A stretch of 21,840 nucleotides of DNA from CAKOSP01 sp964404455 (GCA_964404455.1 CAYOJY010000010.1:1-21840), one strand, 5' to 3'. Positions 1-7,016 are shown, counted from the first letter of the stretch. Numbers and translations are program-made. The notes: generated from the letters alone by a model not told the origin.

Positions 1-35
1 GATTAATATGCAAATAAGAATATTTTGCTGGGGTT

Positions 36-44
36 TGTTATAAT
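36..44 (+). promoter_or_regulatory. Extended -10 promoter for the TR RNA
   Basis: TGTTATAAT is a perfect extended -10 (TGnTATAAT). No convincing -35 lies 16-18 bp upstream. Transcription would start near 50, almost at the 5' edge of the TR, and could run through avd and the RT. The placement fits, but the function is inferred. Confidence 0.45.
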
Positions 45-47
45 GGG

Positions 48-175
48 CTCGCCGTCTAATTTCAATTCTAATAATCTGAATGCTAATGAGTTCAATGTGA
101 ATTCCTCAGGTAATCTGAATAACAATAATGTGAATAATAGTCTTGGCGCGCGCGCGGTAATTTCCCTTTATGCAT
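48..175 (+). other. DGR template repeat (TR)
   Basis: Read in the frame of position 58, 15 of the 27 codons from 58 to 138 are AAT or AAC (Asn). This is the pattern expected of a TR, because adenine mutagenesis turns AAY codons into many residues. The implied peptide starts SPSNFN and ends near GARAVISL. This resembles the end of DGR target and Firmicutes surface proteins (xSPs...GVRPVVSL), recalled from family knowledge. The frame has a stop at 4-6 and no start, so the segment is not a gene end. Positions 145-157 are 13 consecutive G/C bases, which recalls the GC-only part of the initiation-of-mutagenic-homing element. Exact repeat limits need the VR. Confidence 0.8.
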
Positions 176-347
176 CTAAAAAGTATACCCATAATTAAGG
201 TTATGCGAGGTAAAGGAAAGAAAAAACAATTTTACGGGAAACAAACAAATTCCATGGTTAATCCTAAAATAGAAGGAATGACTCAAAAATATTGTATTAG
301 TAGTAAGTGTGAAAATTCGATATTTTTGTTTTCCTTATGAGGTAATT

Positions 348-692
348 ATGGTAAATTTTAAAATACAAAAAAAGAGCGAGTTAATGTATAAGTATGCAAG
401 AAGATATATTTTATGTGATATTCCTAAAGTGCATGCTAATTATCGTTTATCTTTAGATGATTATTTATTAAAAATTAATGAAAATATAATTAGAACTAAC
501 ATCAATACAAGTGAGAACATTCGTAATAAATATCAAAAAGAAATAATAGTAGATATTGCAATGTGTGATATGATTTTGGGAATAATGAAAGAAGAAAATA
601 TTGTTACTAATAAAAAATTTCTAAGTATAATAAATATGCTAAATGAACTTAAAAAAATGATATATGGATGGATGGATGAAAAGAAAGAATAA
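348..692 (+). CDS. avd: Avd-like accessory variability determinant (four-helix bundle)
   Basis: A small protein of 114 aa, the usual size of DGR Avd proteins. In Bordetella phage, Avd forms a positively charged pentameric barrel that binds the RT and the TR RNA and is needed for mutagenic homing. Here an early DIPK motif followed by a leucine-rich helix, and a C-terminal LKKMIYGWMDEKKE helix, match the Avd pattern (FPK near helix 1, GW near the end). It is lysine-rich, as expected for an RNA binder. I chose ATG 348 because TGAGG at 338-342 sits 5 nt upstream. A GTG at 309 would add 13 residues but has no Shine-Dalgarno sequence. Its end overlaps the RT start. The family call rests on weak sequence similarity plus context. 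Confidence 0.75.
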   Translation: MVNFKIQKKSELMYKYARRYILCDIPKVHANYRLSLDDYLLKINENIIRTNINTSENIRNKYQKEIIVDIAMCDMILGIMKEENIVTNKKFLSIINMLNELKKMIYGWMDEKKE

Positions 693-1995
693 TTTTTATT
701 ACGATAATTTAACTTACAGCAATTTATTAAAAATATATAAAGAAGTGCGAACTACATGTAAAAGCGAAACGAAACTTTTTTATTTTACCCAAAATTTGCA
801 TACCAATATTTACGAAATATTAAAAAAAATGTATGATCAAAAATATAATTTTAAAAATTATCATATTTTTTTAATTTGTGAACCTAAATATAGAATAATA
901 ATGAGTGAAGATATTGATGATAAAATTGTAAATCATTTTGTTGCCTTAAATTATTTATTGCCCGTTTTAGATAAAACTTTAATTAATGCGAATGTTGCAA
1001 CGAGAAAAAACAAAGGTGCAAAATTAGCATATCAATTATTTGAAAAATATCTTAATAGTATAGGAATAAATAATAAGATATATGTTTTAAAAATGGATAT
1101 AAGTAAATATTTTTATTCTATTAATCATGAAATATTAATGCAAAAATTAGAGAAAAAAATTAAAGATAAAAATGTTTTAACAATTGTAAAACAAATTATA
1201 TCTTCTACAAATAAAGAATATGTTAATATGACTATTAAAAGATTAAAGGAAAATGAATTAAGAAAAATACAAATAAGTAAAATGAATGACAGGGATAAGG
1301 AATTAAGAAAAAAAGCAATAGAAAGTATTCCTTATTATGAAAAAGGCAAGGGTCTTAGCATCGGCAATGTTTGTTCTCAGATTCTTGCAGTATTTTACTT
1401 AAATGATGTGGATCGATATATTAAAGAAGAATTAAAATGTAAATATTATGTTAGATATATGGACGATTTAGTTATTTTATCTACTGATTATGAACGTTTA
1501 AAAATTATATTTTCTAAAATTACCGAAAAAATAGAAGAACATAAAATTAAAGTAAATCCTAAAAGTAAAATTCATATTTTTAATAATGGATTCACTTTTT
1601 TAGGGTATACTTATCGAATAGTAAATGGCAAAATTATTAAAAGAAGTAAAAATGATACGAGAAAAAGAATTAAACGTAAATTGAAATTTTTGAAATTAAA
1701 TGATTATCAAAAATATTTTTTAAGCATTATTAGTTATAAAGGATTTTTTGGTAAAAAATTTATTAAGCTTAATAAAGAATATAATTTTATTAAAAATAAA
1801 TATGCGGATTATTTAGTTTTTTATTATAAAAATTATAAATATATTTATGGAGATAAAGAGGATATTATTGTAAAAAAAGTAATTAATAATAAAAAACTAA
1901 ATAGTGAAAATTTTTATTTGATTAAAAGATATTTAAAAGGTAAAAATATTCCTTATATAAAATTAAAAGAAAATAAGTTTGAAATAAATAATTAA
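664..1995 (+). CDS. DGR reverse transcriptase
   Basis: A 443-aa RNA-directed DNA polymerase that would copy the TR RNA into mutagenised cDNA. Visible RT motifs are KMDISKYFYSI at about 143-153 (first catalytic Asp D145), GLSIGNVCSQ at 230-239, YMDD at 265-268 (catalytic pair) and FLGY at 312-315. IGNVCSQ fits the DGR-specific [IVL]GxxxSQ consensus, where retrons and group II introns have a QG motif. The C-terminal third is very rich in Lys and Tyr, and no extra domain (such as a maturase, HNH or integrase domain) is seen. ATG 664 and the in-frame ATG 676 are both possible starts. Neither has a Shine-Dalgarno sequence and both lie inside the end of avd, which suggests translational coupling. 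The TR lies upstream of avd rather than between avd and RT. Confidence 0.87.
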   Translation: MDGWMKRKNNFYYDNLTYSNLLKIYKEVRTTCKSETKLFYFTQNLHTNIYEILKKMYDQKYNFKNYHIFLICEPKYRIIMSEDIDDKIVNHFVALNYLLPVLDKTLINANVATRKNKGAKLAYQLFEKYLNSIGINNKIYVLKMDISKYFYSINHEILMQKLEKKIKDKNVLTIVKQIISSTNKEYVNMTIKRLKENELRKIQISKMNDRDKELRKKAIESIPYYEKGKGLSIGNVCSQILAVFYLNDVDRYIKEELKCKYYVRYMDDLVILSTDYERLKIIFSKITEKIEEHKIKVNPKSKIHIFNNGFTFLGYTYRIVNGKIIKRSKNDTRKRIKRKLKFLKLNDYQKYFLSIISYKGFFGKKFIKLNKEYNFIKNKYADYLVFYYKNYKYIYGDKEDIIVKKVINNKKLNSENFYLIKRYLKGKNIPYIKLKENKFEINN

Positions 1996-2009
1996 AATCT
2001 CTGCAAAAT

Positions 2010-2211
2010 AATATTAGTATTAAAAAGTTAAAAGAATTGGAAAAAAGAGTAAACAAATTCTAATAATAAAATAATATTTAAAAAATACCAAAATATTAAT
2101 AAGTTAAACAGAGTTATTATTGAAGAATTTATTGAAAGTATTGATGAAGGTAAAATTGATGAAAAAATAAATACTAGAAATATTTAAATTAAATGGAATT
2201 TTCAAAATAAA
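2010..2211 (+). pseudogene. Remnant of a serine recombinase C-terminus
   Basis: In the frame of 2101 the translation has a LNRVIIEEFIESID segment, then KINTRNI, an in-frame TAA at 2185-2187, and IKWNF. This matches the C-terminal end of large serine recombinases and resolvases, which close with a helix like LTRELVNELIDKI and a strand like I.I.W.F. A short LKELEKRV-like piece occurs in another frame at 2010-2060. Stops and a frame change show that it is dead. It may mark an old integration event next to the DGR. The call is by pattern recognition only. Confidence 0.5.
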
Positions 2212-2229
2212 CAAATGTTTGCGTTTTTA

Positions 2230-2256
2230 TTGACTATAATTTATTTATACTATAAA
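2230..2256 (+). promoter_or_regulatory. Possible sigma-A promoter of the BRO gene
   Basis: TTGACT at 2230-2235 and TATAAA at 2251-2256 are 15 bp apart, which is short of the ideal 17. The start codon lies 22 bp beyond the -10, after a strong Shine-Dalgarno sequence. Support is weak. Confidence 0.35.
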
Positions 2257-2277
2257 ATTATTTTAGGAGGAGTAATA

Positions 2278-3150
2278 ATGAATAAAAATAAATTACAAGC
2301 AATAAGTAAAATTTTTGAAAGTGATAATATCAGAACAGTTTGGGATAAAGAAACTGAAAAATATTATATTAGTGTGGTCGATGTGATTGGGGTATTGACT
2401 GAAAGTACCAATCCTAGACACTATTGGAATGTGCTAAAATCAAGGATGAAAGAAGAAGGAAATGAAACGGTCACAAATTGTGACCAGTTGAAACTGAAAG
2501 CTCAAGATGGGAAATATCGTTTAACAGATGTAACAGATATTGAGGGAATGTTTAGATTAATTCAATCAATACCTTCAAAAAAAGCAGAACCTTTTAAACA
2601 ATGGCTAGCCAATCTTGGTAGTGAAAGAATTGATGAAACTTTTGACCCATCTCTTGCTATGCAAAGAGCAATCGATTTATATCGCGCTAAAGGTTATGAT
2701 GAGGCTTGGATTGCTAAACGAATTAAAACCTTACAAGATAGAAAACAATTAACTGATGTTTGGAAAGATGGAGGAGTAGAAAATGGACTGGAATATGCCA
2801 TATTAACCAATGAAATTTATAAAACTTGGTCGGGAATGACTGCTAAAGAATATAAACAACTTAAAGGATTAAGAAAAGAAAATTTGCGTGATAATATGGA
2901 TGGTATAGAACTTATATTAACAGATTTATCAGAAGAAGCTACTAAGTTAATAGCTCAAGAAAAAAGACCTAAAGGTTTAAAAGAAAATATTAAAATTGCT
3001 AGAGATGGTGGTAATGTTGCCAAAACAGCAAGAGGCGATTTAGAGCAAAAAGTTGGAAAATCAGTAGTAACTTCAGGCAATAAATTAAATTATCAATATA
3101 TAGAAGATAATAAGCAAATAACTGATAAAAAAGATAGAGTTTCAAGTTAA
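2278..3150 (+). CDS. BRO-N domain protein with DinD-like C-terminus (phage antirepressor type)
   Basis: A 290-aa protein. Residues about 13-112 match a BRO-N domain: SDNIRTVWD, YYISVVDVIGVL, a Tyr-Trp (HYWNVLKSR), the LTDVTDIEGMFRLIQSIPS segment and EPFKQWLA. BRO-N occurs in phage antirepressors and baculovirus BRO DNA-binding proteins. The C-terminal half has GLEYAILTNEIYKTWSGMTA, LRDNMDGIELILTDLSEEAT and a final GGNVAKTARGDLEQKVGKSVV, like the C-terminus of E. coli DinD and its relatives. Start ATG 2278 follows TTAGGAGGAG, an excellent Shine-Dalgarno sequence. An upstream in-frame ATG at 2215 has none. DNA binding is likely; the biological role is unknown. It is probably of phage or mobile origin, given its neighbours. 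Confidence 0.75.
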   Translation: MNKNKLQAISKIFESDNIRTVWDKETEKYYISVVDVIGVLTESTNPRHYWNVLKSRMKEEGNETVTNCDQLKLKAQDGKYRLTDVTDIEGMFRLIQSIPSKKAEPFKQWLANLGSERIDETFDPSLAMQRAIDLYRAKGYDEAWIAKRIKTLQDRKQLTDVWKDGGVENGLEYAILTNEIYKTWSGMTAKEYKQLKGLRKENLRDNMDGIELILTDLSEEATKLIAQEKRPKGLKENIKIARDGGNVAKTARGDLEQKVGKSVVTSGNKLNYQYIEDNKQITDKKDRVSS

Positions 3151-3275
3151 ACAAATAAGATAAAAAGTGTCTTCACGACATACATGCTAAATCAATATAA
3201 GTTATAATTTCTAATTATTATATTGTTTTTGTTAAATGTTATGTTTTAAAGCAAGAGGAAAAATTATTGAGATTC

Positions 3276-3304
3276 TGGACATTATATTTTTAATTTGATA
3301 AAAT
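3276..3304 (+). promoter_or_regulatory. Sigma-A promoter of metG-tatD
   Basis: TGGACA (3276-3281), a 17-bp spacer and TAAAAT (3299-3304) with the extended -10 dinucleotide TG at 3296-3297. The start codon of metG is 24 bp downstream, so the 5' leader is short and no T-box or riboswitch precedes metG. Confidence 0.75.
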
Positions 3305-3328
3305 TAAATAGAAAAAGAGGCAAAAAAA

Positions 3329-4858
3329 ATGAAGAAATTTTATATTACAACTCCAATATATTATCCAAGTGATAAATTTCATATTGGTCATTGTTATACA
3401 ACAGTTATAGCTGATGCTATCGCACGTTATAAAAGATTATCTGGTTATGATGTTTTTTTTCAAACGGGAACAGATGAACATGGGGCTAAAATCGCTAATA
3501 AAGCTATGGGTGGAAATAAGAGTCCTAAAGAATATGTTGATGAAATTATTAAAGATGCTAAAGATTTATGGGAAAGCTTAGATATAACATATGATTTTTT
3601 TATTAGAACAACAGATGAAAGTCATAAAAAGAGTGTTCAAGAAATATTTACAACTCTTTATAATCAAGGTGATATTTATAAAGGAACTTATACTGGTTTA
3701 TATTGTATTCCTTGTGAGTCTTTTTGGACAGAAAATCAACTTATCGAGGGAAAATGTCCCGATTGTAACCGAGAAGTTAAAATAGTCGAAGAAGAAGCTT
3801 ATTTTTTTAAATTAAGTAAATATCAAAAAAAATTAGAAGATTTATATAAAAACAATCCTGATTTTATTTTGCCGATTTCACGTAAAAATGAAATGGTAAA
3901 TAATTTTATAAAACCAGGTTTAGAGGATTTATGTGTTACTAGAACATCTGTTGATTGGGGAATCAAAGTTCCTTTTGATGAAAAACATACAATTTATGTT
4001 TGGATTGATGCTTTATCTAATTATATTACTTCGTTAGGATATCCTGATAAGAATAACGAAAAATTTTTAAAATACTGGCCGGCTGATTTACATTTAGTGG
4101 GAAAAGAAATTACCCGGTTTCATGTCATTATTTGGCCAATTTTGTTAATGGCTTTAGGTGAAGATATTCCTAAAAAAGTTTTTAGTCATGGCTGGTTAGT
4201 AATTAATAATAATAAAATATCTAAGTCTTTAGGAAATTATGAAGATCCCCGCATATATATTGAAAAATTCGGAGTAGATGCTATTAGGTATTATTTATTA
4301 AAAGAAGTTTCCTTAGGGGCTGATGGTAATTTTTCTATTGATGCTTTAATAGCTAGAACTAATGCCGATTTAGTTAATACATTAGGTAATTTAGTTACGC
4401 GTACGGTTTCTATGAGTCATAAATATTTTAGGGGTATTGTTAAAAATACTGAGGTATTATGTGATGTTGATCAAGATTTAATTAATTCAGCAAATAATTT
4501 AAAAGATAAAGTTGATGAAAAGATGCAAGATTTAAAAATAAATGAAGCACTTGATGCAATCATGGAACAAATACATAAAACGAATAAGTATGTTGATGAT
4601 ACTACTCCGTGGGTATTAGCAAAAGATGAAAATAATTTTGAAAGATTGAATACCATTTTATATAATTTACTAGAATCAATTCGCATAACTTCAATTTTAT
4701 TAAAACCTTTTATTCCCAGTACTAGCGAAAAAATATTAAATGTTCTTAATACAAAGGAAACAGATTTTGATACTCTTACTTTTGGAAAATTAGAAAATAA
4801 TCTTTTATTAAAAGAATCAGTTATTATATATAATCGTCTTGAGCTTAATAATGAATAA
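3329..4858 (+). CDS. metG: Methionyl-tRNA synthetase (short form)
   Basis: Charges tRNA-Met with methionine in the cytoplasm. It is a class I synthetase with HIGH at 18-21 and the KMSKS counterpart KISKS at 296-300. The connective insert carries four cysteines (C126, C129, C143, C146) in a CxxC...CxxC zinc knuckle. The FQTGTDEHG segment of the methionine/ATP site is intact. At 509 aa it lacks the C-terminal EMAP-type tRNA-binding domain that lengthens Bacillus MetRS to about 660 aa. Such short forms are common in other bacteria. AGAGG at 3316-3320 is the Shine-Dalgarno sequence. It is followed by tatD with an 8-nt overlap, the same order as metS-yabD in B. subtilis. Confidence 0.97.
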   Translation: MKKFYITTPIYYPSDKFHIGHCYTTVIADAIARYKRLSGYDVFFQTGTDEHGAKIANKAMGGNKSPKEYVDEIIKDAKDLWESLDITYDFFIRTTDESHKKSVQEIFTTLYNQGDIYKGTYTGLYCIPCESFWTENQLIEGKCPDCNREVKIVEEEAYFFKLSKYQKKLEDLYKNNPDFILPISRKNEMVNNFIKPGLEDLCVTRTSVDWGIKVPFDEKHTIYVWIDALSNYITSLGYPDKNNEKFLKYWPADLHLVGKEITRFHVIIWPILLMALGEDIPKKVFSHGWLVINNNKISKSLGNYEDPRIYIEKFGVDAIRYYLLKEVSLGADGNFSIDALIARTNADLVNTLGNLVTRTVSMSHKYFRGIVKNTEVLCDVDQDLINSANNLKDKVDEKMQDLKINEALDAIMEQIHKTNKYVDDTTPWVLAKDENNFERLNTILYNLLESIRITSILLKPFIPSTSEKILNVLNTKETDFDTLTFGKLENNLLLKESVIIYNRLELNNE

Positions 4859-5612
4859 TTATTTTATTGATACCCACGCGCATATTTATTCTCAGTATTA
4901 TGAAGATATTGAAAATGTTATAAATAATGCTAAGCAGCAAAATATTAAATATATTATAAATTGTGGAAGTAATCATATTAATAATTTAGAAGTATTAGAT
5001 ATTTGTTGTAAATATGACAATGTATATGGTGCGCTTGGGATTCATCCTGATGCAGTAAAAAAATATACTTATCAAGATTTAGAATTTATTAAAAATAATA
5101 TTGATAAAAAAGGAATAATTGCCATTGGCGAAATTGGTTTGGATTATCATTATGAAAAAGACACTAAATTACTTCAAATAGAATTATTTGAGTCTCTTTT
5201 AAGTATAGCTGTTCAATATAATTTACCGGTGATAATTCATTCTCGAGAAGCAACAGAAGATACAATAAAAACTTTAAAGAAATATTCAGTTAAAGGAATC
5301 ATTCATTCTTTTTCTGGATCATTAGAAACTGCTCAGGAATTTATTAAGATGGGATATTTATTAGGAATTAATGGAGTGGTTACTTTTAAAAATTCAAAAT
5401 TTAAAAATGTGCTAAAAAATATAGGACTTGAATATATTGTATTGGAAACGGATTCACCATATTTAACCCCTGAACCATTAAGGGGAAGAAAAAATGAACC
5501 GGCCAATGTAATGCATATTGCTAATTATGTAGCTGATTTATATGGAATAAGTTTACAAAATTTAGCAAAAATTACTAATGAAAATGTAAGGCGTATTTTT
5601 GACAAAGTATAA
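4851..5612 (+). CDS. tatD: TatD-family metal-dependent DNase
   Basis: A 253-aa TIM-barrel metallohydrolase of the TatD/YabD family. The members that have been studied are 3'-5' exonucleases or DNases linked to DNA repair. Family motifs are all present: DTHAHIY near the start (first metal ligands), GIHPDAV, GEIGLDYHYE (metal-bridging Glu), VIIHSREA, IIHSFSG and the final LETDSPYLTPEP with the active-site Asp. I chose ATG 4851, inside the last codons of metG (ATGAATAA overlap), rather than TTG 4839. There is no clear Shine-Dalgarno sequence, so translation is probably coupled to metG. The gene order metG-tatD is widely conserved. Confidence 0.95.
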   Translation: MNNYFIDTHAHIYSQYYEDIENVINNAKQQNIKYIINCGSNHINNLEVLDICCKYDNVYGALGIHPDAVKKYTYQDLEFIKNNIDKKGIIAIGEIGLDYHYEKDTKLLQIELFESLLSIAVQYNLPVIIHSREATEDTIKTLKKYSVKGIIHSFSGSLETAQEFIKMGYLLGINGVVTFKNSKFKNVLKNIGLEYIVLETDSPYLTPEPLRGRKNEPANVMHIANYVADLYGISLQNLAKITNENVRRIFDKV

Positions 5613-5627
5613 TAAATATGTTAAAAT
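5599..5627 (+). promoter_or_regulatory. Strong consensus sigma-A promoter of the 3D-domain gene
   Basis: Perfect -35 TTGACA (5599-5604), exactly 17 bp, TAAAAT (5622-5627) and extended TG at 5619-5620. The -35 lies inside the last codons of tatD. It is the best promoter match in the window and gives the 3D gene its own transcription, 26 bp before its GTG start. Confidence 0.85.
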
Positions 5628-5652
5628 TATGACATACATTTGAGGTGAAAAT

Positions 5653-6180
5653 GTGATTAAAATTTTTAATAGATGTATAAAAGTAGGAATATTAATTATT
5701 GTAATTATAGTATTAAAATCCAGTTCTTCTTTCACAGAAAATAAGGTAGAAAACACTAACATTAATAAAACTGTGAATTTATCAACTATGGCAATGAGAA
5801 TTATTGCCAATGAAGAAGAAAGATTATTTAATGCTATTGATTCATATAGCGGTGATTTAACCGGTTATGTGTATAATTGTCCACTTTGTACAGGAAGACT
5901 TGCTTGTATGAGTAATTTAGACTTAACAAGAGGTCGAACAACTTATTCTGATGAAGAATATGGCGAAATAAAAATCGTCGCATCATCTAAGAATTTAAGT
6001 TGTGGTTCAATAGTTAAATTTGATTCAAAAAGAGTTTCTGATAAACCAGTAATAGCCATTGTGTTAGATCGTGGTGTAAGAGGGAATTCATTAGATTTAC
6101 TAGTAAAAGATTTAGACTATGCTTATGATGTTATCGGACGAAGTTTTATAACATATGAAGTTTTAAGGAGCGGGTTTTAA
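5653..6180 (+). CDS. Membrane-anchored 3D-domain protein (YabE-position cell-wall protein)
   Basis: A 175-aa protein with one N-terminal hydrophobic segment (about residues 9-21, ILIIVIIVL core) that works as an anchor or uncleaved signal, followed by a short Ser/Asn-rich linker and a C-terminal 3D domain (about 70-175). The 3D fold is a small barrel found in MltA-type lytic transglycosylases and in YabE and YuiC of Bacillus. Conserved Asp residues are seen in VIAIVLDRGV (D139), SLDLL (D148) and near DLDYA. A CPLCTGRLAC motif gives C76, C79 and C85, with C117 later. The start is GTG 5653 after TGAGGTGAAAAT; the ATG two bases earlier is stopped at once. It takes the place of B. subtilis yabE between tatD and ksgA but lacks the DUF348 and G5 domains. 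Peptidoglycan cleavage is an inference. Confidence 0.85.
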   Translation: MIKIFNRCIKVGILIIVIIVLKSSSSFTENKVENTNINKTVNLSTMAMRIIANEEERLFNAIDSYSGDLTGYVYNCPLCTGRLACMSNLDLTRGRTTYSDEEYGEIKIVASSKNLSCGSIVKFDSKRVSDKPVIAIVLDRGVRGNSLDLLVKDLDYAYDVIGRSFITYEVLRSGF

Positions 6181-6193
6181 CCCGTTTTTCTTT
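6165..6193 (+). promoter_or_regulatory. Putative split ribosome binding site of rsmA
   Basis: No Shine-Dalgarno sequence lies within 15 nt of the rsmA ATG (6194). AAGGAG is at 6165-6170, 23 nt away, and the 14-nt hairpin 6171-6184 starts at the very next base. If the hairpin folds, AAGGAG stands 9 nt from the ATG, a normal distance. The same arrangement is known from T4 gene 25. Function is inferred from geometry. Confidence 0.5.
6171..6189 (+). terminator. Hairpin with T tract at the 3D gene end
   Basis: CGGGTT and AACCCG form a 6-bp stem with a 2-nt loop (6171-6184), followed by five Ts. The stem includes the stop codon TAA of the 3D gene. It looks like a short intrinsic terminator, but it stands only 9 nt before the rsmA start, and the tiny loop may weaken it. 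Confidence 0.55.
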
Positions 6194-6967
6194 ATGAGAG
6201 CAAAAAAACACTATGGTCAAAATTTTTTGAAGGATGATTTTGTTTTAGAAAGTATAACTAATGCTTTATCATCGACTCAAAAAGATTTAATTATTGAAAT
6301 AGGACCAGGTAAAGGCGCGTTGACTCAAAAATTAAAAAAGAAAAATGCCAGGTTAATAGCTTATGAAATCGATACAGATTTAAGACCTTATTTAAATAAA
6401 TTAGTTGATGATAATACTACTATAATTTATCAAGACATTTTAACTAGTAATATAAAAGAAGACATAAAAGAAATTAATTATGAAAATTTATATTTTGTTG
6501 GAAATCTTCCTTATTATATAACAACTCCAATTATTGAATATATTACGAATTTAAATCTTGATTTTAAATCATTAATTATAATGGTTCAAAAGGAAGTAGC
6601 TGATCGTTTTTTAGCTAATGAAAAGAGTAAAGAATATGGTTATTTTACCCTATATTTAAAATATTTTTATGATAGTGAGAAAATAACGGATGTTTCTAAG
6701 AACTCTTTTGAGCCAGTTCCTAAAGTTAATAGTTCGGTAATTAAATTAACTAAAAAAGAAAATAGAGTTCTTGAAGAAAAAAAATATTTTGATTTTTTAA
6801 AAAAATGTTTTAAAGAAAAGAGAAAAACTTTAAAAAACAATTTAAAAGATTATGACTTTGATGTAATAAAGAAAGTACTTCTTAAAAACAATTATAGTGA
6901 ACTTGTTCGAGCTGAAGAAATAACTGAAGAAGTATTTATTGAAATATTTCAAACACTTAATATTTAA
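6194..6967 (+). CDS. rsmA: 16S rRNA (adenine1518-N6/adenine1519-N6)-dimethyltransferase
   Basis: RsmA (KsgA) dimethylates two adjacent adenines in the loop of helix 45 of 16S rRNA during late 30S assembly, using S-adenosylmethionine. The 257-aa sequence starts with the family signature KKHYGQNFLKD, has the SAM loop EIGPGKGALT (about 35-44), the acidic YEID and the catalytic NLPYYIT (104-110). FEPVPKVNSSVI is the usual C-terminal domain entry. Length is normal for the family. In B. subtilis rnmV sits between yabE and ksgA; here it is absent. The gene lies 13 nt after the 3D gene and seems to rely on the split ribosome binding site at 6165-6193 or on coupling. Confidence 0.97.
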   Translation: MRAKKHYGQNFLKDDFVLESITNALSSTQKDLIIEIGPGKGALTQKLKKKNARLIAYEIDTDLRPYLNKLVDDNTTIIYQDILTSNIKEDIKEINYENLYFVGNLPYYITTPIIEYITNLNLDFKSLIIMVQKEVADRFLANEKSKEYGYFTLYLKYFYDSEKITDVSKNSFEPVPKVNSSVIKLTKKENRVLEEKKYFDFLKKCFKEKRKTLKNNLKDYDFDVIKKVLLKNNYSELVRAEEITEEVFIEIFQTLNI

Positions 6968-7016
6968 AGTTTAAAATTAAAATAATAGTTCAAAATATTA
7001 TTAGGTGAATTTTTAT

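Larger units (their letters stand above)
48..1995 (+). mobile_element. Diversity-generating retroelement cassette (TR - avd - RT), target gene not in window
   Basis: Three DGR parts lie in order on one strand: an adenine-rich template repeat, a small Avd-like protein and a reverse transcriptase with the DGR hallmark [IVL]GxxxSQ motif. In known DGRs the RT with Avd copies the TR RNA into cDNA with adenine-specific errors, and this cDNA replaces the variable repeat (VR) at the 3' end of a target gene, usually one with a C-type-lectin fold. No second copy of the TR was seen in the window, so the target gene must lie before position 1 or elsewhere. The cassette call rests on all three parts together and is firm. 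Activity cannot be judged. Confidence 0.85.

Noticed and set aside
145..157. GC-rich alternating run as a restriction-site cluster or CRISPR-like repeat
   Set aside because: It occurs once only and has a natural place at the end of the TR.
7..198. Asn-rich reading frame at the window start as the end of a protein gene
   Set aside because: The frame has a stop at 4-6 and no start codon, the Asn density is that of a mutagenesis template, and avd and a DGR RT follow. It is better read as the TR. A frameshifted VR cannot be fully excluded without the upstream sequence.
664..1995. Reverse transcriptase as a retron, group II intron or abortive-infection RT
   Set aside because: The SQ motif fits DGRs, there is no maturase or intron structure and no msr/msd-like repeat, and Avd plus TR lie beside it.
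3160..3180. Possible terminator after the BRO gene (GTGTC...GACAT)
   Set aside because: Only five pairs with one wobble and no T tract.
3591..3785. Short open frame inside metG
   Set aside because: It lies wholly within a clear gene in another frame and has no ribosome binding site or recognisable family.
5562..5810. Minus-strand open frame across the tatD and 3D gene junction
   Set aside because: It is antisense to two firm genes and a promoter; the hydrophobic look comes from AT-rich codons read backwards.
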